From Coemansia sp. RSA 1200 (taxonomy: Eukaryota > Kickxellomycota > Kickxellomycetes > Kickxellales > Kickxellaceae), in the NCBI GenBank assembly GCA_027578915.1, contig JANBTT010000048.1, positions 52,425-116,424 on the forward strand: a stretch of DNA of 64,000 bases, given 5' to 3'. The position numbers and the translations under genes were made by a program. The notes beneath the pieces are model-generated. The model was not told the DNA's origin. It saw only the letters and a program-made list of their open reading frames with translations, and made no database searches. How positions within the stretch are numbered: position 1 is the stretch's first letter; the number at the start of each line of letters is the position of its first letter. Below, in pieces: positions 8,210 through 18,143 of this stretch.

Positions 8210-11200
8210 CTAGGGACGGAGAATGAAGAATGAACGAATTGGCTGTGACCCCTCGAGATCCAGAGCATACGCTGTGTACTCAAGCGCTCTTTTCATCGTA
8301 GGAAGCTGCGCAAGCTTCTCGCTTGAGGCTCCATAGTCTTGATTCGCCTGTTCCAACGCAACCTCACGCTCCAGACGTCCCAGCAAGTACCATGCTTCTG
8401 GATCGGACCATCCATGCGCCCGCGTAACATTCTTCAAAAGACCCAGGGCAACATCACGCCTGTCAAGCAGGTATTCAACGCGCGCCAGGCCCACCGATGC
8501 GCGAATGTTGCTAGATTCTAGCGACACTGCGGCATGAAACTCGTTTAGGGCCGGAAGGTACTCCTTATGAGCCAGCTCCAGCTGTCCGCGCATTGCCAGC
8601 GCCTCAGGAGACTCGGGCGACGCCAGAAGTGCTTCGGACACGGCGCTTGCAGCCTCATCAAGTCGTCCCAGCACCACGAAACTCTCGGCTGTCACAAGCC
8701 ATAGTGAGCAGAGTGCACGCTGTGCCAGAACCTGCTGCTGCCCAATACGCGTTTGCACCTTCGTGTAATACACGCTATTGCCTCTTCTTCCGGATGGCAC
8801 AGCGTTTCCTCTGCTTCCTCTTGCCGGATTGCCAATTCCAAGGCCGTCGATACTGGTCCGCCTTGGGGGTCGACTCATTGCGTTGAAATAGACCTCTGGC
8901 GCTATGTCCTGCGATCCCAGCGAGCTAGAGCGACTGGCCCGCCGCAGATGTGGCATTGAGTGCTGGCGCTTTACTTGCTCAGAATCCCGATGTGCAGGAG
9001 CACCGTCACTATCTTCGGCCTCATCTACCAGGTTGCTAGAGTTATCCTCACCACTGCTGGCAGATGCATCGTTGTCAGTTTGTGCTCCAACTGAATAGGC
9101 GGCTGTTGCTCTTGGGTTGTCTGCGCTGGAAACGGCAAGAGGAGGAAGTGGCGGCCTGTCGCCGCCATGCGAAAAGTATCTGGTGTGCAAGGAGCGTCTT
9201 GAGAACATCGATCGCGCTAACGAGCGGGCAAGGGACTTTTTCCCAGATGTCTGAGATGTTGCCACATTGTGTCTGTCAGACATCTCACCTGCGCCCGTTC
9301 GAAAAGCACCAGAGACCAATGCGTCCATTGCAAGGCTGTGCTCATCCATTGCCGACGAAACATCGCCACACCCATTGCCATAAGAGCGCACAATGCCATA
9401 GATGCAGCCATACAGCGCAAACATGCTAGGCTGATTTCTGAGACACGCATCATGTCCACGAAGCCGGCTAATAATGGCCATTCTTGTCAATGCCATATCG
9501 AAAAACACAATTCCGCTTTCAATATCGTCCGCATGCAAAAAAGATGGCCCTGTTTCGGCTGACGATGAAAGCGATGTTGAATCATCCTTTCCTTGTTGCG
9601 GGTCCAATCCCGGATGGTTTCTGCCGCGTTCAATCGCAACACCCTGAAAGTTTCCGTTTTGCATGTCAACGTACACGCTCCACCATTCGCTTTGCTTCAA
9701 TGCGGCCTCGCATATCTGGTAAGCCTTGGTATAGTCTTTGCGCGATGTTGAAAGCAGTACCAAAACATGCCAAGCTTCAAGCCTTTTTGGATTCAGCGCC
9801 ACTGCTTGCTTTGCAGCCGCTGTAGCGGAAGCAACATCGCGCGCACCAATGGCTAGCTCAAGTGCAAGCTGGTAGTGCGCGTCGTATAATCGTGGACATT
9901 GCTCTGCAGCAGATTGAAGCAGCTGCACTGCTGTAGTGTGGTGGTCTGCGCGGTTCTTCGGTTCGCGGCTCTTCTGTGCCAATCTTCCGTGTACCACTCC
10001 TTTCCAAAGCGACAAACGTGCTTTAATATCGCGGGAAATCTCGGGAACAACAGCATGGCTTGGATCCTTGGATTCAATATCGTCGATGAGATCGTTCGCA
10101 AAGTGGATCAAGGCTAGACATTCATGCGGCTCGGACAGATGAACCAAGTACAGCCGAGCGCCGGCAATAACCGATTCTAGTATATCCTCAAGAGACTCGT
10201 TGTCGACACTATTTGTGTTTCTATAATCAGATCCGCCACTTATCGCAACGCTAACCATTTTCTTGACAGCTGTCATATGACGTTCGACCAAAACAAGATA
10301 GGTGTCTAGAGCCAGGCGTGCCTCGTGGTAGTCGCCGAATCTGACGAGAGTATGAAACAGATAGCGCAGGACGCGTGGGGAGTTGTAGGTGAGATATACA
10401 GTCTCATACAGTATCTTGAGCAAGCAGAGCAACTCTGTGCGGGAGTTTGCATGGATCAATCCCCAGTCATTATACGCAGTGTCAATCTCATATAGAACCT
10501 CTTCATGGATCTCGTCAGCTCGTGGAAAGCTGTATATAGATTGTAAAAGTGTAATTTGACGACGGTGGCTTTGGATCACATCTAGCTTGACTTCTGGCGT
10601 TATATGAGCACCATCTTGTATACTCTCCCGCATAGTCAGCATATATAGGCGGTTTGCTCGCATGCGTCTGAATGCGCGGAATGTCGGTGGCGTAATGTTA
10701 TCCATATGATGCAGGTAGCTTGCAAGCTCGCCAAGGCCGTTTGTTCTATCATCAAGTGACAACGACAGCATTGCACGACGATACAATGCCTCTTCTGGCC
10801 AGTTCACCAGCTCCTCCTTGTTGCTCGCATACGTGCCGTCAGAACCAGCACTTCGCGGGACCACGATATCAGACTGTGAAGGAAGTTTATTTCTAAAAAC
10901 AGTCAAGCCCTTGTCGTAGGTTCCGTGCGCACCTGCCAAATCACCATCCATCTCCAAAAGTATACCGCGTATAACCATCAACCCAATGAATAAATGCTTC
11001 ATGTACGCAGGCGACAGCTCGTTACTTTCGTTCATTTCGTCGGGCAATGAGCTAACGGTTTCTTTGCACTGGTCGAATTTGCCATTGTAAAAGTAGACTT
11101 TGGCAAGTATTACCTTGTATTGCTAGTTCGCATCCTCCATAAGAAGAGTAAAAAGATTTAATATTTGTGTTGTTAGTGCAATAAATGGTAGAGGAGTGCT

Positions 11201-11810
11201 GTCAAGATCAAACCAAGAGTTTTGTGCTTTCAACATATGCGCTTTATACCAACTATACTTACATATGCTTCATCGGAAGTCATGCTTTTCTTGCCCTGCT
11301 TCACCATGTTCTTTTCTAGCGAGTCTAGAGACGGGTTGTTGGAAATGTGCATTGGATAACCAAAGCGCAAGTACCCACGCCTGCTTGAAACGTCATACCT
11401 AACACCATCACTTGCCCAGTGCTTATCCTGATCCCATTTAACCGTCAAGAGCAGCTCCTCAAGCTGAGCTTCGTCGCTGATGATCGATGAAAACACTATA
11501 AAGGTTCCAGTAGTTCAGGCAGAAATTACAGAGGCCAGTATACGAAAATATAGCCAAATCCATTCTCGCATTAGACAAGGTAAAGAAAGAGATGCAAGAA
11601 GACCATTCATTGCATTAGCTACAACCTAGATTCACCCAACCTGCTCACAATATCGCAAATTTGTTCAAGCATGTTGTACTCCATACCTTGGCCAGACGGG
11701 CTGTTTTTTGCATACTTTGTGGCAAGCGAGCTAATAGCGTGCCAATGACCGACGCAGCGGGCCGTGTCAATTTCCTTCACTATCGACTGATAATGGCGTG
11801 AGGGAGGCAT
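8210..11810 (-). CDS. YPP1: TTC7/Ypp1 TPR scaffold of the plasma-membrane PI4-kinase complex, three exons
   Basis: Ypp1/TTC7 bridges Stt4 (PI4KIII-alpha) and the membrane anchor Efr3, placing PI4P synthesis at the plasma membrane. Exon 1 is 11810-11687 (ATG, MPPSRHYQSIVKEID), exon 2 is 11495-11263 (starts VFSSIISDEAQLEELL) and exon 3 is 11122-8210 (starts QYKVILAKVYFYNGKF). The joined protein is about 1,089 residues. The N-terminal helix, the LRFGYPMHI strand region and the following ALYRRAMLSL and ETVYLTYNSPRVLRYLFHTL blocks fit TTC7/Ypp1. Degenerate TPR helices lie near 370-450 and again near the C-terminus (ASAVSEALLASPESPEALAMRGQLELAHKEYLPAL). A Ser/Arg-rich linker of about 180 residues separates them. 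Splice phases agree and no ATG-only frame gives the conserved N-terminus. Confidence 0.88.
11123..11262 (-). other. Intron 2 of the YPP1-like gene
   Basis: On the minus strand: donor GTAAGT (11262 downward) after GCA TAT, acceptor AACTAG ending at 11123, phase 0, 140 bp. Joining gives EAY|QYKVILAKVY. Confidence 0.85.
11496..11686 (-). other. Intron 1 of the YPP1-like gene
   Basis: On the minus strand: donor GTATGG after CAA G, acceptor TTATAG before TGTTTTC, phase 1, 191 bp. Joining gives SPSGQ|VFSSIISDE. Confidence 0.85.
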
Positions 11811-12174
11811 TTCCAAGAAACTGGTATGAGAATGTTGACAGCCCTCGAGCAAATCCAAACTGCTTAGAACTGGCGCACCGAAACACACACACACGGTAGT
11901 TGCTTTCTGGCTACGTATTCCTAATATTCTTTCCAGGGAAAGGTATAATATATAGAAAGCAATGGACGAATAGTATGGTAAAACGATAAAGACATAAACA
12001 ATAAAGAAGAGAGAAACAGGAATTCCAAAAAAAAAATATGCAAAGGCAAGTGAAAGAACAAAATTGTGTTCTATCGAAATGGTCAAAAAAAATCTCATTA
12101 TTTCTTTCAAAGGCGCAAAGTGGTAACAAAATCTATAATAAAAAACTCCGCAACCACAACCAAGCGGTGCCTGC
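11811..12174. other. Intergenic region upstream of the YPP1-like gene
   Basis: A/T-rich with poly(A)/poly(T) runs near 12030 and 12085. It also holds the CPSF2 3' end. No gene is seen. A long minus-strand open frame here merges into YPP1 exon 1 and is mostly leader sequence. Confidence 0.4.
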
Positions 12175-14577
12175 TTATATGGTTGCAAAATGCCCATAGA
12201 CTATAGAGCGAACCAAATAGTAGTCGGGACACAAGTTGCCTTGGATCTGCAGACCTTCAGTTTTCCTGCGTTTGTTTGCTGCCAGTTTTATTGCAACCGT
12301 GCTGTTGCACACCAGCGTTCCTTCTTTGTCAAAGTATGTGGATATGCCGCGACTGTCCAGCGCAGCTCTCAGCGCACTAAGCTTTGAGTCACCCACCTTC
12401 ATCGGAGGCTGCCACCCGCTTTCCAAGCCAGTGCTGTTTACTTCAAGAACAGGGACCTCGTCATCCTGCGAGTACTTGATCCGCCCGGACATAAACCCAA
12501 GCGTGCTCTGCTGGACTCCCAGCAGCGGCGTCTGCTTGAACAGCGCATCCGTGAGCTTGATCTTGTAGATGTTGATTCCCGATGAAACATTGAGTGTCTC
12601 GCCAATCCCAGGCGTGTAGACCTCTTTCTTTACTGACGCCTGCGAGTCGGAGCAGAGCCTTGCTAGCGCCTGCGTGCTGGCGTATGACCCGTGCACAATA
12701 ACAACTCGTTTAGGCATCAGCTGAACAATAATGTTGCTAGACGACGTGCCGTCTGTCCGGCCTTCCATATCCACAAAGGCTACCTGACAGTTAATTTTCA
12801 CCCGACGTTGCTCTTTAAAAGGCTTTGTAGGCCGAACCTCTTCTTCTGTTTCAGAGTCAGACTCGTATGGCTTATCGATATCAAGTAGCAAGGTCGCATC
12901 TTCATTGTCAGCCTGCACAATGTACTCATCGGGGTCGTATACTTCGCCATACTCATCGACTTTGCGGATCTTCTCCTGGAATGGAAACATGCAATAGCTC
13001 TTGAGAAAATGAAGACCACGCACAAGCCCACGGCCCTTGATATAAAGGTCAAATGTCTGGCCGCTGAGTAGCCGTTCTGTTTCTAGATCAATCTCCGATA
13101 TGGCCTCCACCTCCATCTCCCGTACGGTTGCTGCAATGTCGATACCACGCTGGTTTTCGCTGTCAGAGCCTTCGTCTGAATTCATATCGTCACTGTCAAT
13201 CATATCGCGCTTGCGTTTCATGATCGCCTCTCGAGCCGCCTCCTGCTCTTTGCGCTGTCTGTCCTGCACCATCCATTTATCTAGTTCTTTTCCTTCAAGT
13301 GGAACCAGTCTTTTTAATGTAACACTCACCTCTGCCCCTGCAAGTCTTACCGGTGGGCCGAGTTTCATAGGGTCATCAGGACTAGTAGCTCTTTGTGTCC
13401 GCTCATACCACCTGGTGAACAGGTCTCTGGAAAGAGACAATGGGGTACCTCGCTGTGGGAGCACAACCATGTTTCGTTTATCAGAAGCCCAACGTACAAA
13501 TAACTCTTGCGAAAACCCCAGACTCATTCCCTCTGTGGTTGCCATCACGACTGCCTTGCGCCTACGGTTTCTGTGTCTCGAGCCCGTGCCCAACCTTCGT
13601 TCCAGCTCCTCGATGCTTTGCACAATAACTACATGCCGCAGATCAAAGGGTTTGCTATCCTTCTCCAGCAGCTGTTCTCCAATGTTAGATGCCATCCATC
13701 CAATTAAGGATTGTGCAAAGCTCTTTGTTTTGCGACCACACCTGGAAAGAAAAAACAGCGAATGCGTGTCGCGTAGGCTTCTGTTGCTGTGCCACCAGTC
13801 GTTCAGAATGTATGCTATCTCCAGGACTCGCGCAGCAGAGTCTACAGGAACCAGCACATTGCCCCCGCGCTTGACGCCAGCAGCAACAGAGTTGAGAAAA
13901 CATTCAACACGCTTCTTACGCGTTGGCAATTTGTACAGTGCGTTAAAGGAATCCGTTATCAGCAGAGTAGGCCGCAAAAGCTTTGGGTTGACCATTCCCC
14001 TGTTGCCTTCCATTAAGCTGCTTCTACTAAGATGTGTCTCCTTCATGTGGTTAAAGTCCATTGCGTACAACACTGTTTCGGTCTCGTTGCTAATTGTCCA
14101 GATCGTACCGCCGATAGTGTGTCCCGCAGAGTGTGCAGTGACTATGATGCTGCTATTCTCGCCCTGAAGCGCCTTTGGCTGGAAGTATTGGAGTGGTGTA
14201 ATATTTTCAAACGCCTTGTCAACGTCCTTTTCGTCAAAAAGAGAAAACTCCTCACGGGTTTTAAGCGACATGACTGTGTCTCTTACACACATGCGACCCA
14301 TCATATGAACAGCTTGTGTCGCGTATGCTGGGCACGTTAACCCATATCGGCTGAACGCCAGCGGATATGCACCCAAGTGAGCCATATCAGGATGCGACAG
14401 CAGCACTGCATCAACCTGGCGTGCTACTCGCTGAAGCTGCTCCAGGCTCGCTTCTGAGTAGTTTTCGTAGCTGCCACAATCGAGAAGGATTTTGGCATTG
14501 TCTACTTCGAGCAAATAACACACCGCATCCTCGTTATTGGCGCCAGATATTGCTGTGAATTGAAGCGACCCTGACAT
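12175..14577 (-). CDS. CFT2: CPSF2/Cft2 (CPSF100), pre-mRNA 3'-end processing subunit
   Basis: An 800-residue metallo-beta-lactamase/beta-CASP protein of the cleavage and polyadenylation factor, acting with the CPSF73 endonuclease in the nucleus. It starts MSGSLQFTAISGA, and a beta-lactamase core (LLEVDNAKILLDCGS) follows. The metal-binding motif is degenerate: SHPDMAHLGA at residues 61-70 replaces HxHxDH, as is normal for the non-catalytic CPSF100 branch. HSAGHTIGGTIW and a beta-CASP region (LVPVDSAARVLEIAYIL) come next. An acidic linker near 490-530 and the C-terminal VHGSYAS block are also typical. ATG 14577 was chosen; 32 upstream codons form a hydrophobic open stretch that does not belong. 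Intronless. Confidence 0.93.
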   Translation of the reverse strand: MSGSLQFTAISGANNEDAVCYLLEVDNAKILLDCGSYENYSEASLEQLQRVARQVDAVLLSHPDMAHLGAYPLAFSRYGLTCPAYATQAVHMMGRMCVRDTVMSLKTREEFSLFDEKDVDKAFENITPLQYFQPKALQGENSSIIVTAHSAGHTIGGTIWTISNETETVLYAMDFNHMKETHLSRSSLMEGNRGMVNPKLLRPTLLITDSFNALYKLPTRKKRVECFLNSVAAGVKRGGNVLVPVDSAARVLEIAYILNDWWHSNRSLRDTHSLFFLSRCGRKTKSFAQSLIGWMASNIGEQLLEKDSKPFDLRHVVIVQSIEELERRLGTGSRHRNRRRKAVVMATTEGMSLGFSQELFVRWASDKRNMVVLPQRGTPLSLSRDLFTRWYERTQRATSPDDPMKLGPPVRLAGAEVSVTLKRLVPLEGKELDKWMVQDRQRKEQEAAREAIMKRKRDMIDSDDMNSDEGSDSENQRGIDIAATVREMEVEAISEIDLETERLLSGQTFDLYIKGRGLVRGLHFLKSYCMFPFQEKIRKVDEYGEVYDPDEYIVQADNEDATLLLDIDKPYESDSETEEEVRPTKPFKEQRRVKINCQVAFVDMEGRTDGTSSSNIIVQLMPKRVVIVHGSYASTQALARLCSDSQASVKKEVYTPGIGETLNVSSGINIYKIKLTDALFKQTPLLGVQQSTLGFMSGRIKYSQDDEVPVLEVNSTGLESGWQPPMKVGDSKLSALRAALDSRGISTYFDKEGTLVCNSTVAIKLAANKRRKTEGLQIQGNLCPDYYLVRSIVYGHFATI

Positions 14578-16636
14578 CTCTAAACACAAAATAATGAAAA
14601 TGAAAATGCACACCAGATCTAAATAGATATTAGAAATGAGGGGGGAGTAAGTCAAGAGAAAGAGCAGAAGCAAGCTGTATCGTATTTGTTTTTTCTATCA
14701 TAGCATTGAAAGGCAGCAAAGTCCATAATAAGACAAGTTAACCGATCAAGCGGTAATTTATTTATGCCAAAATACAGTCGAACTTCTCTGAAAGCATCGT
14801 CTCTGAGTGCATATTTCTATAACAACTCAGAATTCCCCTGTCTCAATGTTGAACACACACAAAAGTCTCTCTAACCTCTTATCCGCTAAAGCATAGGATT
14901 ATCTAGTCCGCCCGCCCACGCTTAAAGCTTCATCTGTGAAAGCATAATTTATTGCCGTTCAATCATTTTTCACGTGAAACACATGCTATTTAGGTGGAAA
15001 CGTTGACCTTGCTGGTGCCGAAGAAAAACATTTTGCCACCATTGTTATCATATTTATCAACAGCAAATAATAAAAAACATATCTTCATTTATGCCTCCGA
15101 TTGTGATAATTTAAACTATTTTACTGTGTATAAAGTGTGTTGCTGAGAGCAATGAGTGAGGACTGGAGATCGGCGTTTGACACTTGTCAGCCCTCCAAAT
15201 GATATGTGATTCGGAACAATGGGCAATGACTTAAGATCGGTGTCTGACACTTATCATTCCTCAATAATGATAGTTAGGGTGCTATAAGCTATTCCTGACA
15301 ATGAGCGCTTTAGTATAAAAGCAACAACTTGTCCTGAATAGTAGTTTCCATAGGTTTCCTTATAGTAAATAACATACTTTTTATATTCCACTTGAAACTC
15401 CATTGAAACAAGTGTTTACTTTAGTATTGAAAGATGCTGAATGTTATAGCATAGCGATTGAACATTAACAATAGTTGTTTTTAAATAATAATGTATTTAA
15501 AAAATAAATAATAAATTATTAACGCATAAATAATAGATAAGGAAAATATGTGTACATGTGGAATATTAATTATTTGAACCACTCGGCTATCTTTGTCTGG
15601 CGTTGTTGTTGAGCCATTTCATGGTAACAAAACACATGACATGCATTTATATCCTTAATTATATGTTGTGTATTTACACCTATTTGGAGTGTACCACTTG
15701 TTATCACTTTAATTGCCTCATAAATATTATTTATGCTGTAGCACACAGGCTCATTAGGCTCATCCGACTGTGTCTAACTTATCAACGATGCAAGGAACTG
15801 CTTTTCTATCTGTGTTTCATGAATAACATCCTTTTTTGACACATTCGGGTAAATCAGTGACAGCCATGTTCCACAATATACAAACAGCGCACCAAATAAA
15901 ATAATATACTGGGTTTATTCGCCTATGTGGGCACAGTAAATGATTGAAGAAAAACATTAGAATGAAACCCAGTTAAAGTGCTTTGGGGGTTTATGCCCAA
16001 TAATCTCATCACTATATAAACCAAATCGGCAAATAAATTGAATAAACATATTTACATGTAACTTTTTAAAGGCAATACATTGTATAACAGAGAGTCAAAA
16101 ATAAAATAAAAACATTCCAATGAATAATTATAATGACATTGTGCCTGTGATGGATAGACAGCTGAGAAATGGAGATCGTGGCTGGAGTTTGGCAGGTCTG
16201 GGTTAAAAGTTTGATATGAGAAGACTAGTGATGCCCGATAGGCGTTGTTGCCTGAATCAAATACAAAACAGCTGAATGCTACGTTTGTCCAGCATACAAA
16301 ACAACTTGCCGATTTTGTCTGATGCTTGTGTAGAAACCGTGGACAATTCGTTGTAAAACTATGAGTTCCCAGTAAGCAAACAGAGCATTACCGGTGATAT
16401 ATTTGCCTTCAAGGGTTGTCTCTGCATAGGTGCAATATATTTTTCAGACTACCAGCCCATGAAAGGCTGACGCATTAATAACATCCTTGTGTCAGTCTGT
16501 AAAACCATATATGATTCTCTCAGGCGTAGCCTGGAAAACGCGATTAAGCGAGTTAAAAGGTGTTATAATGTTTATAAAACGTTTGAATAGCTACTAGAAA
16601 CAGCATATATGGGGCATTAGAGAAAGTAATGTACCA
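14578..16636. other. A/T-rich region without host genes, upstream of the Fanzor remnant
   Basis: About 2 kb with much higher A/T than neighbouring coding DNA and only very short open frames. It contains one imperfect tandem duplication (15150-15274, listed separately) and a possible RNA polymerase III A-box-like string on the minus strand near 15575-15590 (TAGCCGAGTGG) with no matching B box. No gene is supported. Decayed mobile-element DNA is the simplest reading, given the element on its right side. Confidence 0.5.
15150..15274. repeat. Imperfect direct repeat, two units with 67-bp spacing
   Basis: The units begin at about 15150 and 15217. Shared blocks are CAATG, GATCGG (15168 and 15235), TGACACTT (about 15178 and 15245) and a final AATGATA. 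Spacing is a constant 67 bp across blocks, so the alignment is collinear. No open frame or known repeat family was recognised. Confidence 0.6.
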
Positions 16637-17713
16637 GTGTCTCTTTCTGTCTGCAACGGACAGGACAGCGGTTGTCCATGTCTGGAACCATATGAGATAG
16701 CTGTAGGACAGTCAAAACACACCCCTGCTGTATCTGCCATAGCAACAATACATGCTTATGCTCTAGCAGTGTGCTATGCAATTTCTCCCATCTTTGCGCT
16801 GCTGGTTGAGATATCCACAATGTGTGGTAAGTGTTTGTGGCTGTTGGCTTTTGTTGATTGTCAGCCAGAAAAGTGCAAACGTTTCCTGTGTTGCATTCTT
16901 CCAAAGGCTTACCCGTTACCTCTAGATAACCCCGCGGATTGTGTCTGTTTTTTTTTTCAATGCCAGTCTCCAGAGAAGTTGCAGCAGCATGAGCAGAAGC
17001 GCCAGAAGCATCAGCGGCAGCAGCACCGGAGAAGGCAGCAGCGCCGTGAAGCACACAGGAATAACCAAGCTGAGCGTGTTGCATACAGAAAGAAGTGCAA
17101 AGAGATTCCGCAGACGCAGCCCCTCCACCGCAAGTTGCAACAATCAGCGTTTATTAACACAAAGAAAATGTGGTCGCAGCTAGCAAAAAATCTACGGCAG
17201 AAATTCGGTGTGAATCCTACGCTTGTGCTTGGCGACTGGTCTGCTACAAACGTTCGCTGGCATGCCCCAATTCCTGGTGTTGGCATGAGACGCATGCTTG
17301 TTAAGCTCGGTTTCCATCTCCTCCACATCGATGAGTATCTTACTTCAACGATGTGCCCATACTGTGAGACGGGCAAACTAAAGAAGTTTCTTAAAGTGGG
17401 TAATCCGCGGCCACACCGTCAAGATGTGTGGCCAGTTATTACGAGCCACGCTGTCCTGCGTTGTGAAAACGTTACCTGTATTGGACGCGTGGCTGACGGA
17501 CAGTCTGATTTAATGCATCCACGCTGTTTGAATCGCGACCTAGCAGCAGCAATGAACTTTCGGCACATTGCAAACGGTCTCCAGCAAAACGGTGCAGTTC
17601 CTGTGCGTTTCCAACGCGGCAATCGTGTCAGGGACAATGCAGTTGTGCCAGACAATGGCGAGGTGCCTCCTGATGGGCCCCCGCTCAACGTCGACGCACA
17701 GACTAATCATTAA
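16637..17713 (+). mobile_element. Fanzor (eukaryotic TnpB-like RNA-guided nuclease) C-terminal half, 5'-truncated
   Basis: The convincing part is about 16950-17713. In the 358-codon open frame it shows, in order: a basic helical region (RRRQQRREAHRNN), KLQQSAFINTKKMWSQL, a RuvC-II-like strand LVLGDWS (195-201), IDEYLTS (231-237), a zinc ribbon with CPYC (240-243) and CENVTC (276-281), and RuvC-III NRDLAAAMNF (299-308) followed by GAVPVRFQR. This order matches Fanzor/OrfB zinc-ribbon proteins. Gly199 stands where bacterial TnpB has its catalytic Glu, while Glu233 sits in the DExxTS position, consistent with the rearranged Fanzor active site; Asp301 is the RuvC-III acid. The frame opens at GTG, not ATG, and its first about 110 residues have no Fanzor character. 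I found no RuvC-I Asp, so the element is probably truncated and inactive as a whole. Confidence 0.8.
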
Positions 17714-18143
17714 CTGTCATTATGCCGTGGTTTTAACGACTCCGCGACGGAATACACCCCCCTCTATGGGATACGGGCGTCGTCAAGCTTTTAGCGGTGA
17801 GTGCTTGTTTATTGTTTATTATGTTATGTTAAAATGCGCTATTGTTATTGATGTTCTATTATGTATACTAATATTATTTTTGCTCTGTTTTTCTGTTCCT
17901 TTGTATGTAAATGATAATCGCGTTCTGCCTTCTGCACTCCTTCGCTATAATGGCATAATCATATTAATACATACGAAACATGGTTGCACAACTCTATAAC
18001 GATATAGGAGTTTGACTGTAGTACCCAAGCTGTAGATTTGTTTGTTCTGCTTGTTTAATAACATTGAATGGCTTTTAAAGTCTGGTTGGTGACTATGGTT
18101 ATTCGGTCACTAAAAATCTAGGAAAATAAAGCCAAGCCCAAAA
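17714..18143. other. Downstream flank of the Fanzor remnant
   Basis: The first 80 bp is G/C-richer and can fold: CGACG at 17745-17749 can pair with CGTCG at 17778-17782, enclosing a CCC/GGG hairpin (17757-17770). In TnpB and Fanzor loci the guide RNA is made from the region overlapping or following the 3' end of the gene, so this is a possible guide-RNA relic. After about 17800 the sequence is A/T-rich with no features. Confidence 0.35.

Noticed and set aside
13100..14167. 355-codon plus-strand open frame inside CPSF2
   Set aside because: Antisense to a well-conserved coding region and rich in Ser/Arg/Leu; no motif of its own.
15560..15605. Possible tRNA gene (A-box-like TAGCCGAGTGG on the minus strand)
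   Set aside because: No B box, no acceptor-stem pairing and no anticodon arm could be drawn; likely chance or a decayed fragment.
16617..17084. 155-codon minus-strand open frame opposite the Fanzor fragment
   Set aside because: Mirror of Gln/Arg repeat codons on the plus strand; no recognisable domain.
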